A stretch of DNA of 64,000 nt from Kineococcus sp. TRM81007. Lineage in GTDB: Bacteria > Actinomycetota > Actinomycetes > Actinomycetales > Kineococcaceae. The position numbers and the translations under genes are program-made. The notes beneath the pieces were generated by a model. The model was not told the origin of the DNA, did no database searches, and saw nothing but the letters and a program-made list of their open reading frames with translations. Positions 15,778-23,930 of this stretch are shown in pieces (position 1 is the stretch's first letter; the number at the start of each line of letters is the position of its first letter). The DNA is taken from contig NZ_JALBVB010000016.1 in NCBI RefSeq assembly GCF_022669155.1, positions 27,622-91,621 on the forward strand, read 5' to 3'.

Positions 15778-16711
15778 CACGAGCGCCCCGACCGGGTCCG
15801 CCGCGGCAGCGGCGGGCGCCGCCGCCCCGGGGCCGACCGTGCCGCCGCCCGCCGTCCCGGCCCCCCCGCGTCCCAGGTACGGGCGCAGGGCGCTCCGGGT
15901 GGCTCAGTCCCTGTCCAGCACGGTCGTGCTGTGGGTGCTGGCCGCGTTGTTCATCTTCCCCGTCCTGTGGCTCGTCCTGAGCTCCCTCAAGCCCGGTGGG
16001 GAGCTGTTCCGCTACCCCCTGACGATCCTCCCGGACACCTGGACCTTCGACGGGTACGCCCGCGCCTGGGAGCGCGTCGACTTCGCCCTGTACTTCCGCA
16101 ACACCGCGGTCGTCGCGACCGTGACGACCGTCCTGACGGTCCTGGTCAGCGCCGCCACCGGGTACGCGCTGGCCAAGTACAGGGCGAGGTGGCTGAGCGT
16201 GCTGTTCATGTGCATCCTCGCCACGACGATGCTGCCGACCGAGGTCATCCTCAGCCCGACCTTCGTCGTGATCCGCGACCTCGGCCTCTACGACCAGCTG
16301 GCGGGCATCATCATCCCGTCGATCCTCACCGCCACCGGTGTCTTCATGTTCCGCCAGTTCTTCCGCACGGTGCCCGACGAGCTCATCGAGGCGGCCCGGA
16401 TCGACGGGGCGCGGGAACTGTCCATCTTCTTCCGCATCATGCTGCCGCTGGCCAAGCCCATCGCCATCACCCTGGCGATCTTCAGCTTCCAGTGGCGCTG
16501 GAACGACTACATCTGGCCGCTGCTGGTGCTCGGCGACCCGGACAAGTTCACGCTGCAGGTGGCGCTGCGCTCGCTCATCGGCGCGGAGAACATCGACTGG
16601 ACGGTCCTGCTGCCGGCGTCGGTCATCTCCATCCTGCCGCTCCTCGCGCTGTTCCTGGTGACCCAGCGCTACATCCTCAGCTCCGACCTGAACTCCGGCC
16701 TCAAGGACTGA
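15767..16711 (+). CDS. Sugar ABC transporter permease (MalG/UgpE type)
   Basis: About 314 residues, with an alanine/proline-rich N-terminal 45 residues before the first membrane segment (STVVLWVLAALFIFPVLWLVLSS). The EAA loop is ELIEAARIDGARELSIFFRIMLPLAKP. It is the partner of the preceding permease. I chose the GTG at 15767 because GGAAGG lies six bases upstream; this start overlaps the previous gene by 11 bases. An in-frame GTG 21 bases earlier is possible. Confidence 0.9.
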   Translation: MTSDTSAPTGSAAAAAGAAAPGPTVPPPAVPAPPRPRYGRRALRVAQSLSSTVVLWVLAALFIFPVLWLVLSSLKPGGELFRYPLTILPDTWTFDGYARAWERVDFALYFRNTAVVATVTTVLTVLVSAATGYALAKYRARWLSVLFMCILATTMLPTEVILSPTFVVIRDLGLYDQLAGIIIPSILTATGVFMFRQFFRTVPDELIEAARIDGARELSIFFRIMLPLAKPIAITLAIFSFQWRWNDYIWPLLVLGDPDKFTLQVALRSLIGAENIDWTVLLPASVISILPLLALFLVTQRYILSSDLNSGLKD

Positions 16712-16712
16712 C

Positions 16713-18452
16713 GTGGACCTCGCCCTGCCCGCCGACCCCGCCCGGCACGTCGACCGCCCCCGGCCGGTCGACGGCGTCGACCACGAGCACCTCGCCCGCC
16801 TGGTGCGCGGGAGCCGTGCCCAGGCGGACGCGCTGCTGGCCGCGCCGGCGGCGACCGTCCCCGCGGCCCTGCCGCACCGGGAGACGATGCGGCGGGTCAG
16901 GACCCTGGTCCTGGCCGACGCCACCTCGGGCGAGGGGGGACCCGCCGCCTCGGCGGCGCAGGCCCTCGCCGGCGCCCTGCTGGACCACCTGGACGCCCTG
17001 CAGGGGCCGACGGGGCTGTTCGACGGGACGAACCTGGTGTCCCCGCCGGACAGCGCCTTCACGCTCAACGACGTCTGCCTGGTGCTGGAGGTCGTCGACC
17101 GCACCGGCACCGGTGACCGGTGGGGCTGGGCGCGCCAGCGGCTCCTCACGATCGCCGAGCGCGCCGCCGACGGGCTGCGCACCGGGGGCGTCCACACCCC
17201 GAACCACCGGTGGGAGCTCGCCAGCGCCCTGGCCGGGCTCCACCACGTCCTGGGGGACGAGCGCCTCGCGGCGCGCGTGGACGAGTGGCTCGCCGAGGGC
17301 GTGGACGTCGACGCCGACGGGTTCTACTCCGAACGCAGCGCGATCTACGCCTCGGTCGTCACGAACCCCTCCCTGCTCACGATCGCGCGCCTGCTGGACC
17401 GGCCGCACCTCCTCGAACCGGTCCGCGCCCACCTGCGCACCCTGCCCGCCCTCGTCGACGACGACGGCGAGGTCGTCACCGTCCACTCCCGGCGGCAGGA
17501 CCAGCGGGAGGTGTTCCACGTCGAGTCGTACCTCAGCCAGCTGCGCCGCTTCGCCGTGACGGACGGCGACGGGCGGCTGGCGCGCCTGGCCCTGCTCGCC
17601 GCGGCGGGCGAGCTGCCCGACCCGGCGCGCCACCTCGCCGAGGCGGTCGTGGACCCCGTGGTCGCCCAGCGGCTGCCGCCGGCGGTGGACGCCCCCGACG
17701 GCACCACCGCGTGGCCGACGGTCGGGCTGGTGCGGCACCGCGCCGGTGCCGTCGTCAGCACCGTCTTCGCCGGCGCGGACACCCGCGACGTCGGCAGGGT
17801 CGCCTCCGGCCTGTCGAACTCCGCGACCGTGCTGCAGGTCCGCGCCGGTGGGGCGCGGTTGCGCGCCCTGCGGATCTCGCCCTCGTTCTTCGACACCGGC
17901 GCGCTGCGCCCCCGCGTCGAGCGCACCGGCCCCGGCCACCTCGTGCTGCGCGAGGACCGCGCCAGCGGCTACTACCAGCCGCTGCCCGCCGAGCACCGCC
18001 GCCCCGGCGGCGACTACCCCTTGACCGACGAGGGGCGCTTCTTCGCCCGGATGGGCTTCGGCGCACGGCCCTTCGACCCCGTCGAGCTGAGCGTGCGGCT
18101 GGACGTGGACCTGGACGACGACGGTGCCCGGGTCCAGCTGGTGGCGGACGGGCCGCGCACCCGGGTGGCGGTGGAACTGGTGCTGGGCGACGGGCAGCTC
18201 ACCGGCACCGAGGCGCACCCCGACGAGCCCGGCACCCGCTGGCTGCGCGGGTCCACGGCGACGCTGCACCACGGCGACGAGGCGCTGGAGCTGCACGTGG
18301 AGGGGCACGACGACCACGTGCCCCCGCGCTTCGAGGACGGCGAGTTCTTCACCTACGTCCACGGCGAGGACCGGGTGCCGGGGCAGCGCGTCCTGCTGTC
18401 CGCCTGGAGCGACAGCGTGGTGCGGATCCGCGTGCGGGCCCTGGCGCCGTGA
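16713..18452 (+). CDS. Unassigned lyase-like protein of carbohydrate operon 1
   Basis: A 579-residue soluble protein with no signal peptide. Residues 25-320 are helix-rich with the spacing of an (alpha/alpha) barrel; residues 330-579 are rich in beta strands. This two-part shape recalls heparinase II/III and PL8/15/17 polysaccharide lyases. TPNHRWELASA places Asn164-His165 on one helix end and FYSERSAIY places Tyr205 and Tyr212 shortly after, a pattern like the Asn-His/Tyr catalytic groups of such lyases. That comparison is inference from memory; I could not align it. The position between the permeases and the SIS/NagB pair suggests it acts inside the cell on the imported oligosaccharide. It starts two bases after the permease stop. 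Confidence 0.55.
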   Translation: MDLALPADPARHVDRPRPVDGVDHEHLARLVRGSRAQADALLAAPAATVPAALPHRETMRRVRTLVLADATSGEGGPAASAAQALAGALLDHLDALQGPTGLFDGTNLVSPPDSAFTLNDVCLVLEVVDRTGTGDRWGWARQRLLTIAERAADGLRTGGVHTPNHRWELASALAGLHHVLGDERLAARVDEWLAEGVDVDADGFYSERSAIYASVVTNPSLLTIARLLDRPHLLEPVRAHLRTLPALVDDDGEVVTVHSRRQDQREVFHVESYLSQLRRFAVTDGDGRLARLALLAAAGELPDPARHLAEAVVDPVVAQRLPPAVDAPDGTTAWPTVGLVRHRAGAVVSTVFAGADTRDVGRVASGLSNSATVLQVRAGGARLRALRISPSFFDTGALRPRVERTGPGHLVLREDRASGYYQPLPAEHRRPGGDYPLTDEGRFFARMGFGARPFDPVELSVRLDVDLDDDGARVQLVADGPRTRVAVELVLGDGQLTGTEAHPDEPGTRWLRGSTATLHHGDEALELHVEGHDDHVPPRFEDGEFFTYVHGEDRVPGQRVLLSAWSDSVVRIRVRALAP

Positions 18453-19588
18453 CCGCGACGGTGGCGCGGTTCGTCCACGACCAGCCCGCGGTCGCGCGGG
18501 ACGTGCTGGCCCGGGTGGCACCGGCCGCCGCGGCGGCCCTGAGCGGTGCCACCCCCGTGGACCGGGTGCTGCTCGTCGGCTCCGGCACCTCCCACCACGC
18601 CTCCCGCGTCGCGCTCGCCGACTTCGCGGCCGGGCGGTGCGCGCACGCTCTCGTCCCTTCCGACGCCGCGACCGAGCTGGAGCGGTGGGTCCTCGACGGT
18701 GCCCGGCCCGGCCTGCTCGTCGTCGGCGTCTCGCAGTCCGGCCGCAGCACGGCCACGCTCGACGTCCTGCGGCGGGCACGGGCCGCGGGAGCGCGCACGC
18801 TCCTCGTCACGGGTGGGCCCGCCGAGCGGGACGAGGCCGCCGACGCCGTGCTGGACGTGGGCTGCGGACCCGAACCCGTGGGCGCGAAGACGAAGGGGTT
18901 CACCGCCACCGTGCTCGCGCTCGTCGTGCTCGGGCGGCTCCTCGCGCGCACCGGCACCGGCCGCGGGGGCACCGTGCCCCTCCCCGGCACCCGCGCGTTC
19001 GACGACCTGGACCGCGTGCCCGGCGCCGTCGAGGACGTGCTGCGCCGCTCCGGCCCCCTGGAGGGCCTGCTCGCCGGATCCGCGCCCACGGCGGTGCACG
19101 TCGTCAGCTGGGGCCCGTGGCGCGCCGTGGCCGACGAGGGGGCGCTGAAGCTGCTCGAGACGTCGCTGCTGCCCGTCGAGTCGTGGGACGTCGAGGAGTT
19201 CCTGCACGGACCCCACCGCCGGCTCGGCCCGGGCAGCCTGCTGGTGGTCGTCGGCGACCGGACCCGCTGGGGCACCCGCGCCGACGCGCTCGCCGGGTTC
19301 GTGCGGTCGCTGGGCGGGAAGGTGCTCGACGTCCGCAGCGGCGGCCAGGACCGCGCCGGGCCCGGTCACGTCACCCTCGCGCTGCCGGCGGCGCCCACCC
19401 CCGCCGTCGCCGACGTCCTGCCCGCGGTCGTCCCCCTGCAGCTGCTCGCCCTGGCGCTGACGGCCGCGTGCGGGCGCAGCGCCGAGGACGACCCCTTCCC
19501 CGACTTCCACCGCCTGCTCGGCAGCAAGACCCCGAGCACCGCCACCGGTCCCGGTGGCGCGCCCCACCGCCCAGGAGGAGCACCGTGA
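18449..19588 (+). CDS. Double SIS-domain sugar-phosphate isomerase/deaminase-like protein (GlmS/AgaS type)
   Basis: A 379-residue protein with two SIS domains but no glutamine amidotransferase domain. GSGTSHHASRVAL and VSQSGRSTATLDVL are the sugar-phosphate loops of the first domain. WDVEEFLHGPHRRLG near residue 250 matches the EE-x-x-HGP motif of GlmS-type isomerase domains. Without an amidotransferase half it should run as a ketose/aldose isomerase, deaminase or deglycase on an amino-sugar phosphate. The start overlaps the previous stop as GTGA and the end overlaps nagB, so the three genes are tightly coupled. The exact substrate is unknown. Confidence 0.75.
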   Translation: MTATVARFVHDQPAVARDVLARVAPAAAAALSGATPVDRVLLVGSGTSHHASRVALADFAAGRCAHALVPSDAATELERWVLDGARPGLLVVGVSQSGRSTATLDVLRRARAAGARTLLVTGGPAERDEAADAVLDVGCGPEPVGAKTKGFTATVLALVVLGRLLARTGTGRGGTVPLPGTRAFDDLDRVPGAVEDVLRRSGPLEGLLAGSAPTAVHVVSWGPWRAVADEGALKLLETSLLPVESWDVEEFLHGPHRRLGPGSLLVVVGDRTRWGTRADALAGFVRSLGGKVLDVRSGGQDRAGPGHVTLALPAAPTPAVADVLPAVVPLQLLALALTAACGRSAEDDPFPDFHRLLGSKTPSTATGPGGAPHRPGGAP

Positions 19589-20358
19589 GGATCCGCGTCC
19601 TGCAGACCACCGCGCAGATCGGTGAGGCCGCCGCCGACCTCGTCGTCGAGGCGCTGCGCTCGCGGCGCGACCCCCTGCTCGGTGTCGCCACCGGCTCGTC
19701 CCCCGAACCGGTCTACGCCGCGCTCGCCGCTCGCGCCGCCGCGGGGCTCGACCTCGGCGACGTCGACGTCGTCGCCCTGGACGAGTACGTCGGCCTGCCG
19801 CCGGGGCACCCGGAGAGCTACCGCGCCGTGGTGCGGCGCAGCGTCGTCGAGCCGCTGGGCATCGACCCGTCGCGGGTGCGGGTGCCGCACGTGGACGCGT
19901 CCGGTTCGGGGGCCGGTTTCGAGGCCTCCCTCGCCGAGCGCGGCGGTGCGGACGTCCAGCTGCTCGGCATCGGGCACAACGGCCACCTCGCCTTCAACGA
20001 ACCGGGCTCCCCCCTCGACTCGCGCACCCGCGAGGTCACCCTGACGGGACGCACGCGGCACGCCAACGCCCGGTTCTTCGGCGGGGACCCCGCCGCCGTG
20101 CCGGCGCGCGCGGTCACGCAGGGCCTGGCCACCGTCCTCTCCGCGCACCGGCTGGTGCTCGTCGCCACCGGTGCCGCCAAGGCGGCCGCCGTGGCCGCGG
20201 CGCTGCAGGGCCCGGTGAGCACCGCCTGCCCCGCGTCGGTGCTGCAGTCGCACCAGGACGTCACCGTGCTGCTCGACCCGGCGGCGGCCGCTGACCTGGA
20301 GCACGTCGGCGACTCCCCGAGGGAGCCGGGCGACCTGCTGACCGCCGGGACCGGCTGA
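19585..20358 (+). CDS. nagB: Glucosamine-6-phosphate deaminase
   Basis: A 257-residue enzyme that converts glucosamine-6-phosphate to fructose-6-phosphate and ammonia. Conserved stretches are LGVATGSSPEPVY, ALDEYVGL with Asp66-Glu67, and GIGHNGHLAFNEPGS with His133 and Glu138 of the active site. The family usually has GVGxDGHIAFNEP; Asn here in place of Asp is a small change that occurs in some actinobacterial proteins. A good ribosome binding site, AGGAGG, precedes the GTG. Because it sits with a SIS protein and importer genes, it probably channels an amino sugar released from the imported glycan into glycolysis. Confidence 0.85.
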   Translation: MRIRVLQTTAQIGEAAADLVVEALRSRRDPLLGVATGSSPEPVYAALAARAAAGLDLGDVDVVALDEYVGLPPGHPESYRAVVRRSVVEPLGIDPSRVRVPHVDASGSGAGFEASLAERGGADVQLLGIGHNGHLAFNEPGSPLDSRTREVTLTGRTRHANARFFGGDPAAVPARAVTQGLATVLSAHRLVLVATGAAKAAAVAAALQGPVSTACPASVLQSHQDVTVLLDPAAAADLEHVGDSPREPGDLLTAGTG

Positions 20359-20409
20359 GCCCCCTCCCACCTCGCCCCCGGCACGGACGACACGCACTGG
20401 AGACCGCAC

Positions 20410-21915
20410 GTGGCAAGCGCGCACCTCACCCTCGACCCGGCGTTCACGATCGGCACCGTGCGGCGGCGGCTGTTCGGCGGCTTCGTCGAGCACCTCGGAC
20501 GCCACGTCTACGACGGCATCCACGAGCCGACCCACCCGACGGCCGGTCCCGACGGGTTCCGGCGGGACGTCGTCGACCTGGTCCGGGAACTGGGGGTGAG
20601 CGCGATCCGCTACCCCGGCGGCAACTTCGTCTCCGGCTACGTCTGGGAGGACGGCGTCGGCCCCGTGGACGAACGCCCCCGCCGGCTCGACCTGGCCTGG
20701 CACTCGACGGAGACCAACCGGGTCGGGCTGCACGAGTTCCAGCAGTGGCTGGACCACGTCGGCAGCGAGCTCGTGCTCGCCGTGAACCTCGGCACCCGTG
20801 GGCCGAAGGAGGCGCTCGAGCTCCTCGAGTACGCCAACGTCCCCGCCGGCACCACCCGCGCGCAGCAGCGTGCGCAGAACGGCCGGCAGGAACCGTTCGG
20901 GGTCCGCATGTGGTGCCTGGGCAACGAGATGGACGGGCCCTGGCAGCTCGGCCACCGCGACGCCGAGGACTACGGGAAGCTCGCCTCGATGACGGCCAAG
21001 GCGATGCGCCAGCTCGACCCGGACCTCGAACTCGTCGCCTGCGGCTCCTCCGGCCGGTACATGCCGACCTTCGGCGAGTGGGAACGCACCGTCCTGCACC
21101 ACACCTACGACGACGTGGACTACATCTCCTGCCACGCCTACTACGAGGAGCTCGACGGCGACCTGGCGAGCTTCCTCGCCTCCGGCGTGCACATGGACGG
21201 GTTCATCGAGTCCGTCGTCGCAGCCGCCGACCACGTGCGCTCCGTCAAGCGGTCCGACAAGCGCATCGACATCTCCTTCGACGAGTGGAACGTCTGGTAC
21301 TCCAGCCGGTGGCAGGAGAAGTCCCGCACCTTCACCGTCGACGACTGGCCCGTCGCACCCCGCTTGCTGGAGGACGCGTACTCCGTCGCGGACGCCGTCA
21401 CCGTCGGCGGGCTGCTCGTGTCGCTGCTCAACCACGCCGACCGGGTGACCTCCGCGAGCCTCGCCCAGCTGGTCAACGTCATCGCCCCGATCATGACCGA
21501 ACCCGGTGGGCCGGCCTGGCGGCAGACCACGTTCTTCCCGTTCTCGCTCACCTCGCGGCTGGCGCGCGGAAGCGCCCTGCGGGTCGTGCTGGACGCCGAC
21601 ACGACGAGCACCGCCGTCCACGGCGACGTCCCCGTGGTCGCTGCGGCCGCGACGACGGACGGCTCCTCGACCGCGGTCTTCCTGCAGAACCGGCACACGA
21701 CGGAGCCCACGACGGTGACCGTGGACCTGAGCCGCTTCCCCGCCACCGGGGACGTGGTGGCGCAGGGCCTCTGGGACGAGGACGTGCGCGCCGTGAACGA
21801 CCTCGCGAACCCCGAGCGGGTGCGCCTGCGCAGCAACGACACGGTCGAGGTGGCCGACGGGGTGCTGACGATCGAGCTGCCGCCGGTGTCGTGGACGGCC
21901 GTCACCCTGGGCTGA
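20410..21915 (+). CDS. GH51 alpha-L-arabinofuranosidase
   Basis: A 501-residue enzyme of the usual size for bacterial GH51. It starts FGGFVEHLGRHVYDGI, has RYPGGNFVSGY, the acid/base GNEMDGPW (Glu173) and the nucleophile FDEWNVWY (Glu292), then a beta-sandwich domain. It lacks a signal peptide, so it should remove arabinofuranose from imported oligosaccharides inside the cell. It is the last gene of carbohydrate operon 1, 51 bases after nagB. An arabinosidase next to amino-sugar genes is an unusual pairing. The GTG start has only a modest ribosome binding site. Confidence 0.9.
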   Translation: MASAHLTLDPAFTIGTVRRRLFGGFVEHLGRHVYDGIHEPTHPTAGPDGFRRDVVDLVRELGVSAIRYPGGNFVSGYVWEDGVGPVDERPRRLDLAWHSTETNRVGLHEFQQWLDHVGSELVLAVNLGTRGPKEALELLEYANVPAGTTRAQQRAQNGRQEPFGVRMWCLGNEMDGPWQLGHRDAEDYGKLASMTAKAMRQLDPDLELVACGSSGRYMPTFGEWERTVLHHTYDDVDYISCHAYYEELDGDLASFLASGVHMDGFIESVVAAADHVRSVKRSDKRIDISFDEWNVWYSSRWQEKSRTFTVDDWPVAPRLLEDAYSVADAVTVGGLLVSLLNHADRVTSASLAQLVNVIAPIMTEPGGPAWRQTTFFPFSLTSRLARGSALRVVLDADTTSTAVHGDVPVVAAAATTDGSSTAVFLQNRHTTEPTTVTVDLSRFPATGDVVAQGLWDEDVRAVNDLANPERVRLRSNDTVEVADGVLTIELPPVSWTAVTLG

Positions 21916-21923
21916 GGGCCGAA

Positions 21924-21938
21924 CGGCGCCGAGCGCCG
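21924..21938. terminator. Small hairpin between convergent genes
   Basis: CGGCGC and GCGCCG form a six-base-pair stem with a three-base loop, between the stops of the GH51 gene and trmB. There is no T tract. It may serve both strands but is weak. Confidence 0.3.
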
Positions 21939-21951
21939 CGCCCGGTGCGGC

Positions 21952-22677
21952 TCAGCGCGCCGGCGGGCCGGGGCGGCGGGCGAGCAGGTCCGTCACCGCG
22001 TGGCCGCGTTCCAGGCCGCGCGCCTCGAACGGGGTGATCGGGCGCCAGGGCGGCCGTTCGCCCAGGTACCCCTCCAGCACCAGCCCGGGTTCGGCGTCCA
22101 GCACGGCGCGCATCCGCTGCGCGTACGGCTCCCAGTCCGTCGCGCAGTGCAGCAGCCCGCCGGGGGCGAGCCGGTCGGCCACCAGCGCCGCGAAACCGGC
22201 GTCGACCAGGCGGCGCTTGTGGTGGCGCGGCTTGGGCCACGGGTCGGGGAAGTACACCCGCACGCCGGCCAGGCTGCCGGGGGGGACCCGCTCCTGCAGC
22301 AGCAGGTGACCGTCGCCCTCCAGCACCCGGACGTTGCCCAGCCCGCGCTCGTGCAGACCCAGCAGCAGCGCGGCGACCCCGGGGGTGTGGACGTCGGCGG
22401 CCAGCACGCCGGTGCCGGGGTCGGCCGCGGCCATCGCCAGGGTGGTGCGCCCCATGCCGAACCCGATCTCCAGGACGACCGGGGTGCCGTGCCCGAACAG
22501 CGCCGGCAGGTCCAGCGGGCCGTCGCCGCCGGGCACGGCGTACCGGTCCCGGTGGGCCTGGAGGGCCTGCTGCCGGGTGGCGCCCATCCGGCCGCGCCGC
22601 AGCTTGTACGAGCGCAGCGTCTCGTCCACCGCACCGGCGGAGCTGGGTCGTGGGGTCACCGCGCCATCATCCGTCAC
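21952..22677 (-). CDS. trmB: tRNA (guanine-N7)-methyltransferase
   Basis: A 241-residue SAM-dependent enzyme that makes m7G46 in tRNA. The SAM-binding region reads VLEIGFGMGRTTLAMA, followed by GVLAADVHTPGV. The substrate-binding signature is RVYFPDPWPKPRHHKRRLV. TPFEARG near the end matches the C-terminal T-x-F/Y-E motif. It starts with GTG. It is convergent with the GH51 gene and divergent from the LacI regulator; it appears unrelated to the sugar loci on both sides. Confidence 0.93.
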   Translation of the reverse strand: MTDDGAVTPRPSSAGAVDETLRSYKLRRGRMGATRQQALQAHRDRYAVPGGDGPLDLPALFGHGTPVVLEIGFGMGRTTLAMAAADPGTGVLAADVHTPGVAALLLGLHERGLGNVRVLEGDGHLLLQERVPPGSLAGVRVYFPDPWPKPRHHKRRLVDAGFAALVADRLAPGGLLHCATDWEPYAQRMRAVLDAEPGLVLEGYLGERPPWRPITPFEARGLERGHAVTDLLARRPGPPAR

Positions 22678-22733
22678 GGGCCGGCCCGGCCGGCACCCGC
22701 ATCACGATGCCGTCACGTGCTCCAGCGCGCTCT

Positions 22734-22747
22734 TGACTGCGCTGTCA
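22734..22747. promoter_or_regulatory. Candidate LacI-family operator O1
   Basis: TGACTGCGCTGTCA is an imperfect palindrome centred on GCGC. It is followed by CCGG, as is the second copy. Its exact reverse complement recurs 42 bases downstream. LacI-family operators commonly have a central CG and about this length. Confidence 0.6.
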
Positions 22748-22775
22748 CCGGGGTCGAGGCTCTGGGCCCACGGGA

Positions 22776-22789
22776 TGACAGCGCAGTCA
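22776..22789. promoter_or_regulatory. Candidate LacI-family operator O2
   Basis: TGACAGCGCAGTCA is the exact reverse complement of the upstream copy. It ends 16 bases before the start codon of the LacI regulator, and CCGGAGG (the ribosome binding site) follows it immediately. Bound regulator would block transcription of the whole downstream operon. Confidence 0.6.
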
Positions 22790-22805
22790 CCGGAGGTTCG
22801 CGGGC

Positions 22806-23870
22806 ATGGTTCGGCAGGGCGTCGCAGCACCACCGCGGCAGGTCCCCCGCGCCGTCGTGATGGCGGACGTGGCGAGGGCCGCGGGGGTGAGCCCCAAGAC
22901 GGTCTCGCGCGTCCTGAACGGCTCGTCGCAGGTGCGGCCCGAGGTGCGCGAGCGGGTCCACGCCGCCGTCGCGCGGCTGGGGTACCGCCGCAACGGCGCC
23001 GCCCGCGCCCTGGCCGCCGGCCGCACCGACGTCATCGGCATCGTGGCTCCGGAGACGGACCTGCACGGCGTCGCCCAGCACGTCCTGGATGTGGAGCGGG
23101 CCGCCCGCGAGCGCGGGCTGGGCACGGTCGTCGTCACGACCGGCGACGGCGAGGGCGACGACGCCGTGCGCCGCGCCGTCGACCGGGCCGTGTCCCTGGG
23201 GGCGGAGGGCGTCGTGGTCGCCGAGCCGCTCCTGCGCGACCCCGCGGTCCTCGACGCCTTCGCCGACGTCCCCCTCGTGGTGCCGGGGGAGCTCGCCTCG
23301 CCCCACCCGCTGCACCGCTCGGTCGCCGCCGCCGAGGAGGAGGGCGCCCGGCTGGCGACCGAGCACCTCCTCGGCCTCGGGCACGGGACCGTCGACCACG
23401 TCGCGGGCCCCGCGTCCTGGCGGCCGGCGGTGCTGCGCGAGCGGGGCTGGCGCGCCGCGCTGCGCGCCGCGGGCGCTCTCGCACCGGAGCCGGTCCGCGG
23501 CGACTGGTCGGCGCGCTCGGGGTACGACGCCACCCGGGAGCTGCTGGTGCGCGGGCCGTTCACCGCCCTGTTCGCCGCCAACGACTCCATGGCCATCGGC
23601 GCGGGCCGCGCCCTGCAGGAAGCGGGGCTGCGGGTGCCGGGGGACGTCTCGGTCGTCGGTTTCGACGACCTGCCGGAGGCGGGGTTCCTCTGGGCACCGC
23701 TGTCGAGCGTCCGCCAGGACATCGCCGGTGTCGCGCGACGCGCCGTGGAGCTCCTCGCCGGCGCGATGGCGGGGGAGCCCGCACCGGTCGGTGCCCCGCC
23801 GGTCCGCGCCGAGCTGGTGGTGCGGGCGAGCTCCGGCCCCCCGCCGCGAGGGGGTGGTGCCGGGCGCTGA
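22806..23870 (+). CDS. LacI-family transcriptional regulator
   Basis: A 354-residue regulator. The DNA-binding headpiece reads VVMADVARAAGVSPKTVSRVLNGSSQVRPEVRERVHAAVARLGYRRN in residues 17-64, shown here by its key parts: VSPKTVSRVLNG and the hinge LGYRRNGAARAL. A periplasmic-binding-protein-like sensor domain follows (VIGIVAPE, ALFAANDSMAIGA, VVGFDDLPEA). It is 60 bases upstream of a sugar importer and GH42 gene in the same direction, and two matching palindromes lie in front of it. It therefore probably represses itself and the operon until a galactoside-type inducer binds. Confidence 0.92.
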   Translation: MVRQGVAAPPRQVPRAVVMADVARAAGVSPKTVSRVLNGSSQVRPEVRERVHAAVARLGYRRNGAARALAAGRTDVIGIVAPETDLHGVAQHVLDVERAARERGLGTVVVTTGDGEGDDAVRRAVDRAVSLGAEGVVVAEPLLRDPAVLDAFADVPLVVPGELASPHPLHRSVAAAEEEGARLATEHLLGLGHGTVDHVAGPASWRPAVLRERGWRAALRAAGALAPEPVRGDWSARSGYDATRELLVRGPFTALFAANDSMAIGAGRALQEAGLRVPGDVSVVGFDDLPEAGFLWAPLSSVRQDIAGVARRAVELLAGAMAGEPAPVGAPPVRAELVVRASSGPPPRGGGAGR

Positions 23871-23930
23871 CCGCGCCCCCACCCCCACCGGCTCGAGCGC
23901 CCACCGAACACCACGGACGAAGGAGTACCT

